Shown: positions 25,601 through 30,218 of the stretch, in pieces
Layout of the letters: every line of letters starts with the position of its first letter
How positions within the stretch are numbered: the stretch's first letter is position 1
IMG/VR virus record: IMGVR_UViG_3300010160_000050
Coordinates: 1-59,511 of that record
DNA: 59,511 nt
Source: a virus
Strand: one strand, 5' to 3'
The notes under the pieces: generated by a model
Databases searched by the model: none
Seen by the model: the letters and a program-made list of their open reading frames with translations, nothing else
Told to the model about the DNA's origin: nothing
Program-made: the position numbers and the translations under genes

Positions 25601-27858
25601 GCATCTAAAATATTACGGTCATTGACACCGCTAGTAAGGATTTGTAATATTATATCCATTTTTGCACTAGCACGGGCTGCCGCTGTTGCATTAGTTGATA
25701 GTAGTGCTACTAGAGAATCTTTTACATAATTAAGAGCGGCTAGTGTTTGTGTTTTTTCTGAAGGGAACGTTGTGTATTTGGTTCTTACATAATATTCTTC
25801 GGCTATTAAAATAGATTGAATATTACTATCAAATACTACGTCCCATGCAACTGCATTGATAATATTTCCTACAGCTTGACTAAATTTAACAGCATCATAT
25901 GTAAAAGTTGGAGTAATGACATCATTGATATAGGCAATAGTTTCTGCAACAATAAATTCTTTGTTTGCTATTAGTAATTCTCTAGCACCTCGATATCCTA
26001 AACCGTTATCAGTAAATGTATCAATCTTATAGCGTTTACCTTTAACAAAGAATGCAGTAGGAGTTTGCGGTATACGGAATGCATCAGTAACTGTAATTTC
26101 AGTTTTATCTGAATTAGTACTAACTGAAGTTACAGGCATACTTCCTGCTTGCCCGTCAACATATTGACCACCGCGGAATGCTTGTTTGTTTAATGACCCG
26201 GAGAAGCAACCTGACTGTTGACAGTAAGGTGACTTGGTTAAAATTTGACCGTTAGGGTCAAGCACCATCATGAATCCACCGTGACCTTGACAACTGATCT
26301 GACGAATAATAGTAGCATCATTACATAAGAATACGTCTAAGTCTTTGTTATTTTTTGGAGTTGATGCCTTGTTAGTTGGGTCTGATAGATAATGATATCC
26401 CCAATTTGTTTCTGCAATAGCTAGGTTATCAAATTCTAGATCACGATAGAACCAAGTACCAGCCCATGGGCTTTTACTTATTCGATCCGCAGGGCGGATA
26501 ACTGTACGTCTAAATTCATCACCTAGAATAGAACAGTTACGCGGAATACGAATTGGATAATCTTCATAATAATTACCTGACTCAATAAAGATAGAAATTT
26601 CTAAACGCTTAACAGCTTGGTCAAAGAATAAGTTTTCACCAACTGAGAATGATCCAGTTACATCTCGTAGGTCAACATAGTCAGTATTATCAATTGTTCC
26701 ATATTTTACAATAAAACCTCTTGCTCCGCTATTACGACCAACTACTAGTTTGCCTGGAATAATATCTCTATTGTTTGCAATACCTTGATCAACTGGGCTA
26801 CCGCTGTCGTTAGTGAATTTAATACGGGTAGTTCCGTTTAACCCGCCACCAATAATAATACCGCCTGGCGTAATTTCTGAATAGTATTTTGCTCCACCGT
26901 AAGCAATTAACTGACGATATGGGCCAGTTTCCCATGGACTTTCGTCAATAAGCTGTTCAGCTTTTAAACAAGCCGCAACTAGACTAGCATAGGCATAAGC
27001 AAATGCTCGGCCTTCTTTCCCCACTGGAGTTTTGCGTTGTGAGTCATCGCCGCTGGTACTAACATACAAATTAACTTTACTTGAATATGCAGTTGTATCT
27101 ACATAATATTTGGTAGCCGCTTGCTTATCATCGAGTCCAATTGGATTACCTGCGCCTGCTAGATCACCCGGATGATCACTTAGGAATAGTTTACCGGTCA
27201 TTGTAGCGCCGGCTTTTAGAACAGTTTCAGCGGCCTGCGGCACTTGATCACCCGTTGCGCCTGCTGGAACAGAAAGATAACCTACCATTGCATCAGCAAC
27301 TTCGCCCGGTATTGTACCTTTATTAATGTACCTATTGTCTGCAAATCCTAACGGAACCGGAAACTTTTCAGCCCCAATAACAGTTTGACCGTGACGATCA
27401 AAAGCAGTATTCCAATTTAATACATTAGCTTGTGTAGGATCTGCAATATTTCCAAAGACAAATCCTTGTCCATCAACAGAATTGCCAAATTTACCAGCCG
27501 CATCGGCAGAGCCTAATTCTGCTACAGCTCGTTGCTGTGTTAGAACAATTTTGTTATAGTTGGGATCGGCAGGATCATCTGGATACGTAATAGTTAAACC
27601 GGCAGCACCTACTAAGGGCTTGAACTTAATTCCAGACCCTTGATTGTTAACAACAGGGAATTGATTAGCTATGGCAGAATAATTCTTAAGCTGTCCGGCT
27701 TCTACATCGCCTAAGTTTAAAAATGCTAATGTACCTTCTTGCCCAAATACAGCGTATATTTCTTTAAAGTTTTCGTTGGTTTTTCTAAAACCTTCGCGGA
27801 TACTATCACCAGTTCCGTCATTACCTTCTACGCCGATGTCTACTATTTTACGTGCCAT
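13687..27858 (-). CDS. Giant virion fibre protein (4723 aa)
   Basis: This is one uninterrupted frame of 14.2 kb. I start it at ATG 27858 (MARKIVDIG), with GGAG 6 bp upstream, rather than at the TTG four codons earlier. Order of parts: NDGTGDSIREGFRKTN head motif (residues about 10-35); a beta-helix-like stretch ESGNYYEDYPIRIPRNCSIL (about 420-485); six copies of a Cys/Arg-Asp module (about 650-1880); Thr/Gly-rich repeats (about 2580-2920); FRVGRFFTVDQGTG (about 3030); fibre block VNIADKNIILAG (about 3970); and a C-terminal domain from YGDLAEKYLAD (about 4600) to the end, shared with the 3561-aa protein. It is probably a host-recognition fibre. A late box is at 27887-27894. Confidence 0.9.
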   Translation of the reverse strand: MARKIVDIGVEGNDGTGDSIREGFRKTNENFKEIYAVFGQEGTLAFLNLGDVEAGQLKNYSAIANQFPVVNNQGSGIKFKPLVGAAGLTITYPDDPADPNYNKIVLTQQRAVAELGSADAAGKFGNSVDGQGFVFGNIADPTQANVLNWNTAFDRHGQTVIGAEKFPVPLGFADNRYINKGTIPGEVADAMVGYLSVPAGATGDQVPQAAETVLKAGATMTGKLFLSDHPGDLAGAGNPIGLDDKQAATKYYVDTTAYSSKVNLYVSTSGDDSQRKTPVGKEGRAFAYAYASLVAACLKAEQLIDESPWETGPYRQLIAYGGAKYYSEITPGGIIIGGGLNGTTRIKFTNDSGSPVDQGIANNRDIIPGKLVVGRNSGARGFIVKYGTIDNTDYVDLRDVTGSFSVGENLFFDQAVKRLEISIFIESGNYYEDYPIRIPRNCSILGDEFRRTVIRPADRISKSPWAGTWFYRDLEFDNLAIAETNWGYHYLSDPTNKASTPKNNKDLDVFLCNDATIIRQISCQGHGGFMMVLDPNGQILTKSPYCQQSGCFSGSLNKQAFRGGQYVDGQAGSMPVTSVSTNSDKTEITVTDAFRIPQTPTAFFVKGKRYKIDTFTDNGLGYRGARELLIANKEFIVAETIAYINDVITPTFTYDAVKFSQAVGNIINAVAWDVVFDSNIQSILIAEEYYVRTKYTTFPSEKTQTLAALNYVKDSLVALLSTNATAAARASAKMDIILQILTSGVNDRNILDASSWTYLGTTITVTKSGGHGLGAGWSVKIVDATATTNAPNGIFNVASIVDANTFTYTVTNAPTGTAGGNIRFTSSPIPIRSIPNPPVDPQALPATTLGIQNSLALLIANRELIKAEYIAYIQTYYSDFLFGTIGVAGYIRDADRIVNAVIYDSIYGGTSQSVLVSNNFFDAEGKSTISTEVTQIYNALEWIRDVAKQVVTNTEITGLLQVSIRQARGTAGTLEIATLVEDNFNSVVTAIRFGADTLPAVSYPSIENVVTSLQSAKSLLDINSNNIRSNTISFINNKYLYDVAAAQRDIRFLVDDLAHDIVYTGDLKMVEHGLGYFVGDAKLVSDPERPRTLAILDYIKQLALAIVDNVSIPNPQLTKVGSLIIGQTYKINTAGSTIWTALGSADNLHNTVFTATATGTVNATQITVGRTYTIVSRGSPTNLTNYISIGSSSNAVGTSFIANAVGTGTGTVVQGTGDARLASGSDFYRRQFGISQTIQLISSGAGPSTIVPSLTWVNTNLVNAFQKLQDTKEVIQSAVITWINNNIASNVTNPNSIWYGFAYNSGTCSRDVGLVVDAVGYDMMFNSNFRSSKAGMAYYRGVASAAIVRDNQLSATIASFAYLKNYLLSTITSAAYGNTANTRVGDKMDVVISILTDGLSAVPAFVLPDPTGFDIDYSNARRLISDNKAFIVDEITSWIAAQIVGNITPFTTQFQYNSAKCAQDVGYIIDAIRYDLTYGGNLETLVAANAYFVGADTTLGTDQKDKTIAAYARLKEIIGKVAQAVQVLDKNTALIQTTAVSGGGASTSVAFAQARVQDIIKQINITAVDSKPQLEYLIGTTRTMVANTKPTGYVSAKNLLVANRAFIQAEVFNYLKNTYTFTITQSTNNQFVTASTAKMRVGMPVKFLGTDPFQQTILSASTPLLVDGKYVVTFEFVRQRVRPDSTKEYEVQGNANGLYNLIVPVAVVPDQSTTDTTTTSITVVYPFNPGVFDYANQTTIRVSGGTFGGVNRDAKYYVKQVVSGTNFTISETISGGTPGSLFSVDSDTGTMYCSFAFDEATCRRDTGFLVSNISTDILYGGRYNTIKSGKRYLVASSVLVVTEQSVECRAGISYIDTLAQRIINNQAPLVNYQTLNNVNPNDFVAQVFDTNATGGSAAGATINGLVGLVNDIILNGKLWADSISNIPDAVVYPKYVLQLNQDTPYNTYLSGPLPDELVLQAAGNTSMLSNDWTQLNDLAYGLVATNNGLIETVSVFTYYCWTAYYSRNGGQIRSVAGSNAHGEYALVAEGSDPFEVPDAANLANDMPQVARIYKSGPFAAEMGKTKTTVYIDTYSYLPYNVSEIEINHGYTIVDGAITDIGITRYEVAGITDASGTYFSTAQPSAEAAALYGGNGKYRVKFTFPPKTYIPDVGRYYTITGNANTAYNNNLTGWLCVASDVNYVTLEFTSVNPGTFSTTTATTLKLKSGTILRLNLNTSGTNNTSSTGLQNELFDNQLVVIRPNQNFKFYNVDNISPTRPSTALTFRGDPLDNADAPVYRVLAFNTKDPLSNPMTLTYNTIERAYSSSNVITVGSTLSLRAGMKVSIVSGTGSLSESTTVVSITSDTTFTVSPAPAVALSNAIIQAVSPTQNDIILTFDSSYSYIGLVIDPDHNTLTEAQAGIDGGSTTRTLGSQIGDQYLSIRKINSAGELQRILTGQMCFAWNGRVHRISNYLVRTISSTEGYGIVQLNEVTADATRSYQDISGYGGTGIAAPTRPGEGYNISTAVYDSDAQLITYSITGLETAPNAARFTGVISATTLTVSNITSGTILVGSTITGITGTSVTAGTRITEQLTCSAASIYSSTATGISGAYTITLSVGSANILQGQFVSGNAATIAGLPTNTYVTNISGTTITLSNALTSNISATVYFFTAGLAGTYSVNNLYPAPVSSQLMGVHYTVYGNSNISYNIAGPILTSTYQSLTIAAAKATVVGSVSGLFLTVNYVSGNTIQLGQNISGTGLSAGTYVVAQSSGTPGGVGVYQLNTVASILTPTFTASINNGSGSAGTILNVSTVDSGTILVGADIQKTGGTGVTTGTTITGQLTGVTVATTTATGTSGTNILSVASVVGIVVGQLVTGTGVPNDTYVKEINITGIQLVGSNGATRVLTQAATGGSYVFATAGGQGTYSVDVSQLVTSGEMKALFIAIPGIFGPTSATRIFPTEKLYNPALVQDNTITLRTGLSAGEPADIIINISTCRVTGHDFSDIGTGGYNQTNYPNKVYGVGKAKNQKKEVAERGTGRVFWVATDQDGFFRVGRFFTVDQGTGTVTFAASLALSNLDGLGFKRGRAISEFSDDDTFQDLSDTKVPTEHAIDGYINRRLGIDRNNVIISEGTLGAGFLDRNGILEMNANLRLGGHYVENLGEITSTTPFNYAVTKRYVDNQQMSDAFVDVDGKFNNDILIYNGDRSPPLTPAWVNAKSSSYNSQIYVELIADKEVDIRVKSETIVNSQIKEDANISQNKLDINVANEQRDQGVLLSGVQLSSGYVVATSDAPTGKSQHWLVKLSVSGTPTLLSSNIWYTVSGNSNLNYNGKFFCVSSSLRVGGANAYIILEYPEYPGVFGGTTTTVTPWETTITSQLNHGLVAGDNVLITGSMVASVSVVASGQINSRRLILTSQNSGVGTGQLVTGTNIPDNTYVASVDGSSVTLTEKLIGVVDAATVTFASNINGNWLVKSVPATNSFVISLDTRLSGAFTLTTARATKLGLSTFNKNQFAVTNGFVSLKTSLTDAVTATINANSNIVTISNSDMAKIGVGHVITIRSGGSNVIVPTTALANPTGIDNGVQPQPMTVTAITSDTTFTVSVAFGGTGSAASAILNIISGVPLSSVQQIETDRIIGNLSGSRTTPNTVTTGQIVKAGDGIKNIQFNDDQLADVAVRGIMSIITRDTEYPHKNTYGVWNVTKTGAGNSVVRTTNEGAIEATQYILDSKKAIDTSGGANIDFFTPGQAKFLTASGNSGVAAQPNISVGTFTTSINTTATRNDSGLITVRDTANMYIGQEIAISGTPFGGLTVGTYYIVSINGLTNQITLSTSDTLSPVFSGTTGVAPSGQAMTVAGTTINPGVLNGQVYVPNLKAYGNVIFNPINANISFQPRSTNGSSGTITMYPAVNGSINNMSIGSSSESTGKFTTVEITSTTDAVNSTTGPLKVAGGASIAKKLFVGGNFEVTGDTLLTGNLVVKGVTTTVNSNTVNIADKNIILAGVSTSPKISGDIDASGIVTNMLAENALAITGLIPGMVITKDGTTGPTNNAVLGGFLSVATIAEVFSATSIRITLSTGSITAGKIIFTAAGGNDTTGDGGGITVKAAVDKTLIWVAATNKWTTNVGIDVPDVTVTNGFSADTVSVKTLTAKDTITLGDSTNEFGNTDNITTNAYFVAGNQLKTAKTTGNTLSVSAYDVDGLAYQDLIKLTAGNTPFVTIKSDGLGTLDGIDIGQTSHKQGKFTILETTDTATFGAAVTMTAANKNVTFSPSGTGTVKLEPAAALSLKSTTAAVTISSYTAGNMDGIIIGANTAKDGTFVNLTATTAVTFSRNGQGTSTTDATHTLKVTGGAGFSGNVYAAKFYGAFEVPAGSGTIKGQIDGADKVLTVTASDGVGPYYLTFADSNNAIATNETIYTDGSLSYNASSNTLTADNFAGIATKATNLTGGILGSIHYQSANNTSAILAPNVTITNKFLRSVGDGASGTAPSWIQLASTDISDFGTAVSGYIGTGTEIAGNAATASKWKTARTISFTGGATGSVSIQGDANVTCQLTLAAAAADTVKVTDEATASTARYITFTSQGTSGQQANIGIDGDLFYKPSTNTLTASYFAGIASYANYGDLAEKYLADADYEEGTVLVFGGDEEVTQSTVFNDRRVAGVISLKAAYTMNDKLEGNHVAVVALQGRVPVKVIGRVQKGDLLVSSGKPGYAIVNNDPRVGTVIGKSIAVKTTDGEGVVEAVVGKH
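22230..25905 (-). repeat. Six diverged copies of a protein module in the giant fibre
   Basis: A module of about 80-160 residues recurs. Its core is Y/F-D-x(4)-C/A-x-R-D-x-G, then a DA-x-x-YD step, Y-x-GG-N/D-x-x-S, then Y-x-x-G, a helix, and often D-I-L-T-x-G and A-x-x-L-I-x-A-N-x-x-F-I. Approximate copies: 25620-25905, 24740-25250, 24500-24750, 23530-23960, 23040-23510, 22230-22480. Boundaries are by eye. The module also occurs five times in the 3561-aa protein. Confidence 0.75.
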
Positions 27859-27886
27859 TGAATGCTCCAATAAGTCTTGTATATGA

Positions 27887-27894
27887 TATTTATC
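27887..27894 (-). promoter_or_regulatory. T4-type late promoter box (GATAAATA) for the giant fibre gene
   Basis: GATAAATA lies 29 bp upstream of the ATG at 27858 in the 70-bp divergent gap before the plus-strand gene at 27929. It probably drives the 13-kb-plus transcript covering the giant fibre and the next two fibre genes. Confidence 0.68.
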
Positions 27895-27928
27895 TTTCCG
27901 TTTTATAACCTTAATGTAAATACACTAT

Positions 27929-28216
27929 ATGTTCATCAAAATAGATATAGAAAAAACCACACACGAACGAACTAGTAAGCTAGGGCATAAACACGAATAC
28001 GAACGTAAACGATCTATAGTAGTATTGCGCTGTGATAACTGCAAGGAGATTTTTACTAGGCCAAAAGGGTCAATGGATCCCGCTAGATTAAGTAATAACT
28101 ATTTTCACGTGTGTAAAAATTGTGACAGTAAACGGTTTGCCCAAAAACGCGGTGTAGAGCGTAAACACATATGGGATACGCCCGTTAGCAGTCTAAATGA
28201 TATTAGCAGATTATAA
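27929..28216 (+). CDS. Zinc-ribbon-like conserved phage protein
   Basis: The product has 95 residues, with RCDNCKEIF and VCKNCDSKRF, two CxxC pairs 29 residues apart, as in a four-cysteine zinc ribbon or homing-endonuclease-like knuckle. The protein is strongly basic, and similar proteins occur, from memory, in T4-like marine phages. It may bind nucleic acid. No Shine-Dalgarno precedes the ATG. A TATAAC sequence at 27904-27909 could serve as a -10, but no -35 is seen. It is one of only three plus-strand genes in the window. Confidence 0.75.
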   Translation: MFIKIDIEKTTHERTSKLGHKHEYERKRSIVVLRCDNCKEIFTRPKGSMDPARLSNNYFHVCKNCDSKRFAQKRGVERKHIWDTPVSSLNDISRL

Positions 28217-28242
28217 ATAAACTAACAAAGGAGGACATTCAA

Positions 28243-28479
28243 ATGTTCAAAGCAATCAAAGAGTTCTTTACAGGCAAACCAGCAGTTGTAGAGACACCAG
28301 CTCCAGTAGCTGAGTATAAAGTTGAAGTAGCACCAGTAGTTGAAGTAGCACCAGCAGTGGAAGTAGCTCCTATAGCAGAAGCAATCCCGGTAGTGGCTGA
28401 AGCACCAGCCAAGAAAAAGCCGGCTGCTAAGAAAGCACCGGCTGCTAAAAAGCCACGTGCTCCAAAAGCACCTAAATAA
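28243..28479 (+). CDS. Lys/Ala/Pro-rich small protein (histone H1-like tail)
   Basis: The product has 78 residues in three parts: an N-terminal amphipathic helix MFKAIKEFFTGK; a Val/Ala/Pro/Glu spacer with repeated EVAP units (residues about 25-55); and a basic tail with AAKKAPAAKKPRAPKAPK, like the C-terminus of histone H1/AlgP proteins. The likely property is non-specific DNA binding, but that is inference. AAGGAGG lies 8 bp upstream of the ATG. It follows the zinc-ribbon gene by 26 bp, and its 3' end overlaps the end of the convergent UV endonuclease gene by 8 bp. Confidence 0.75.
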   Translation: MFKAIKEFFTGKPAVVETPAPVAEYKVEVAPVVEVAPAVEVAPIAEAIPVVAEAPAKKKPAAKKAPAAKKPRAPKAPK

Positions 28480-29500
28480 GACCTAGTTCTTCAGCTTGTT
28501 CGAATAGCCTAGCACTTGCTAGGTTTTTCGCTTTAGATTCACACATGATATCAAAGCGATCCCAGAAGCTCAAAGCCCATTCATTTGCCGGAATATTCCA
28601 GTAAAAGTTAGAGTGCGCTCTGAGTTTTTGCTTTTTGTAGCCTTCTAGTAGTAGTGTTGCCATGTCTGGCCTACTGGTAGTTGAATGCCCCATAATAACA
28701 TCTTCACGACTAAGGCTATAATGCATAGTAGGGCGGAGGCCACGCCAACTATCAAGCACCTTGCTAACACGATCATCGGTGGGGAGTAAATACTCGCCTT
28801 CGCGAATCCAGTGATGATGTATATCAAGCACAATAGGCAATATGTCTCCAAGACTAGTGCAATCATCTAACCCCCATGAGTTTTCTTCGTTTTCAATTGT
28901 AATACAATTCCGGGCTTCGGGGGTAAGTCTTTTGTAGGCATTTCTAATACCTTCGGGACCGGCTCTACCCGATATGTGGACGTTGATCTTAAAGTCCTGA
29001 AAGGAGCGGCCAAAACCCATCCATTTTGCCATATCAGCATGATATTCAAATTCCTCTATCGATCGTTGAACAATGCCCGGATCAACGCTAGCAAGAACAG
29101 TAAACTGACCAGGATGCATAGAAAGACGGGTATTGCTTGCGCGAGCACTATTGCCAACAAGGATAAAATTGCGCTCGAGATAGTCAATAACATCGGCTCT
29201 TCGCCAGAAGTAGCTAAAGTCGGGTTGAGTGTATACAGGAAGAATATCACTACTAAGACGAACCATCCTAAGATTTTCATTTAACTCTCCTACTCGATCT
29301 ACGAGTTTTTGTGTAGCTTGTATGTTACTTACCATTAAGTCCCATAGTTTTTGTTCTGCTACGTCACGTGTTTGGCGTTTAAGCCATGCTACTGTTGTGG
29401 TACCTGTGTTGTATTGTTTAGCTGTATCCGTTTGTTTAATGCCATTAATTTGGCTAGGACCATCAATCCACTTACAAGCAAATCCAATACGCTTAATCAT
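28472..29500 (-). CDS. uvsE: UV-damage endonuclease (UvdE/UvsE)
   Basis: The product has 342 residues. It starts MIKRIGFACKW, the usual UVDE beginning. Further landmarks of the TIM-barrel, metal-dependent UVDE family are VRLSSDILP, RLSMHPGQF, the ENEENSWG metal-site segment, DIHHHW and HYSLSR. The enzyme nicks DNA 5' of UV photoproducts. ATG 29500 is preferred; a TTG three codons upstream is possible. The length matches the family. It is transcribed from the promoter at 29532-29560. UVDE in a phage fits a sunlit aquatic habitat. Confidence 0.92.
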   Translation of the reverse strand: MIKRIGFACKWIDGPSQINGIKQTDTAKQYNTGTTTVAWLKRQTRDVAEQKLWDLMVSNIQATQKLVDRVGELNENLRMVRLSSDILPVYTQPDFSYFWRRADVIDYLERNFILVGNSARASNTRLSMHPGQFTVLASVDPGIVQRSIEEFEYHADMAKWMGFGRSFQDFKINVHISGRAGPEGIRNAYKRLTPEARNCITIENEENSWGLDDCTSLGDILPIVLDIHHHWIREGEYLLPTDDRVSKVLDSWRGLRPTMHYSLSREDVIMGHSTTSRPDMATLLLEGYKKQKLRAHSNFYWNIPANEWALSFWDRFDIMCESKAKNLASARLFEQAEELGLI

Positions 29501-29531
29501 AGTTACCAATCAAAAAAAATAGACATACAGC

Positions 29532-29560
29532 ATTATAGCATGTACGCCTATTTAGGTCAA
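29532..29560 (-). promoter_or_regulatory. Sigma70-type promoter (TTGACC-N17-TATAAT)
   Basis: The -35 TTGACC is at 29555-29560 and the -10 TATAAT at 29532-29537, with a 17-bp spacer, upstream of the UV endonuclease gene. Confidence 0.82.
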
Positions 29561-29572
29561 GTCCAAAGATTA

Positions 29573-30088
29573 TTAACCTTCGTATGTAGCTGAGTTAGCA
29601 CCGTGTTCAAATACTTCAACTGATTTAACTCTTACTGTCGGGTTAATTGGGTAACGCATATCGCCACTAGCCAAAAGTTCAGCCATTTTGTCATACGCCA
29701 TTTTGGCAAACATTTCACAGCCTACGCCATCTACTACTCTAATATCGCAAATAGCACCACGTTTGTGAGGAATAATGCTAGAAGGATCTTCAGAGCTCAT
29801 GTTGACTTGTGCGGCCATTTGTTTGAAAAAAGGCATCATAGGATCATCAATAGCAATCACCAAAGTGTGATCAAACATATGATCTGCCCATGCTTTGAAT
29901 TCTTTAAGACCGCCAAAGTCCATACACCAGTTTTTGTCATCTAGTGTGTCGCATTCAAATATTAGTTTAATACCGATTGAGTATCCGTGAAGTGTTGAGC
30001 AGTGACTATGGGTCGCTCTCCACTGTCTGAAACAGCATGATAGACCCCTATCGTTGCCGTAAGTTTTTGTTGAATAAAATTTTGCCAT
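29573..30088 (-). CDS. queD: QueD-like 6-carboxytetrahydropterin synthase
   Basis: The product has 171 residues. It has the T-fold metal site: CCFRQWRATHSHCSTLHGY supplies H27, H29 and H34. MDFGGLKEFKAW and FDHTLVI follow, and the C-terminal VEVFEHGANSATYEG carries the substrate-binding Glu and the conserved NSA. The family makes 6-carboxytetrahydropterin from 7,8-dihydroneopterin triphosphate, an early step to preQ0. In phages the pathway serves 7-deazaguanine DNA modification or queuosine supply. No QueC, QueE, FolE or transglycosylase gene lies in the window, so the other steps would come from outside or from the host. AAGGAG precedes the start. Confidence 0.88.
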   Translation of the reverse strand: MAKFYSTKTYGNDRGLSCCFRQWRATHSHCSTLHGYSIGIKLIFECDTLDDKNWCMDFGGLKEFKAWADHMFDHTLVIAIDDPMMPFFKQMAAQVNMSSEDPSSIIPHKRGAICDIRVVDGVGCEMFAKMAYDKMAELLASGDMRYPINPTVRVKSVEVFEHGANSATYEG

Positions 30089-30155
30089 CTCTAGTCTCCT
30101 TTATTAAGGTAGCAAGTTTGATGACTGCAGAGTGTTTATAGAGGGATGATGCCAT
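30048..30155 (-). CDS. Possible 35-codon leader ORF overlapping queD
   Basis: An ATG at 30155 with AGAGGA 5 bp upstream opens MASSLYKHSAVIKLATL... and ends at 30048, 41 bp inside queD in another frame. It lies in the long leader between the promoter at 30182-30209 and queD. It could be a coupled leader peptide that modulates queD translation, or chance. Confidence 0.3.
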   Translation of the reverse strand: MASSLYKHSAVIKLATLIKETRDGKILFNKNLRQR

Positions 30156-30181
30156 AGAGTCCTCTTTGTGTGTGTCTAATA

Positions 30182-30209
30182 ATTATACACTCTTATTAGA
30201 CAAAGTCAA
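30182..30209 (-). promoter_or_regulatory. Sigma70-type promoter (TTGACT-N16-TATAAT) for queD
   Basis: The -35 TTGACT is at 30204-30209 and the -10 TATAAT at 30182-30187. The spacer of 16 bp is the only one in the set that is not 17. It gives a leader of nearly 90 nt before queD. Confidence 0.78.
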
Positions 30210-30218
30210 CGATTGTGG

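Noticed and set aside
27859-27870. TTG start adding four residues to the giant fibre
   Set aside because: ATG 27858 has GGAG at a good distance, and the paralogous fibre proteins begin close to the same motif.
27913-27922. Late-promoter-like TGTAAATA on the plus strand before 27929
   Set aside because: Two mismatches to the box used elsewhere and too close to the ATG; the promoter of the plus-strand cassette remains unidentified.
30089-30180. preQ1 riboswitch before queD
   Set aside because: I could not identify the aptamer's conserved stem and A-rich tail by eye; only the leader ORF is noted.
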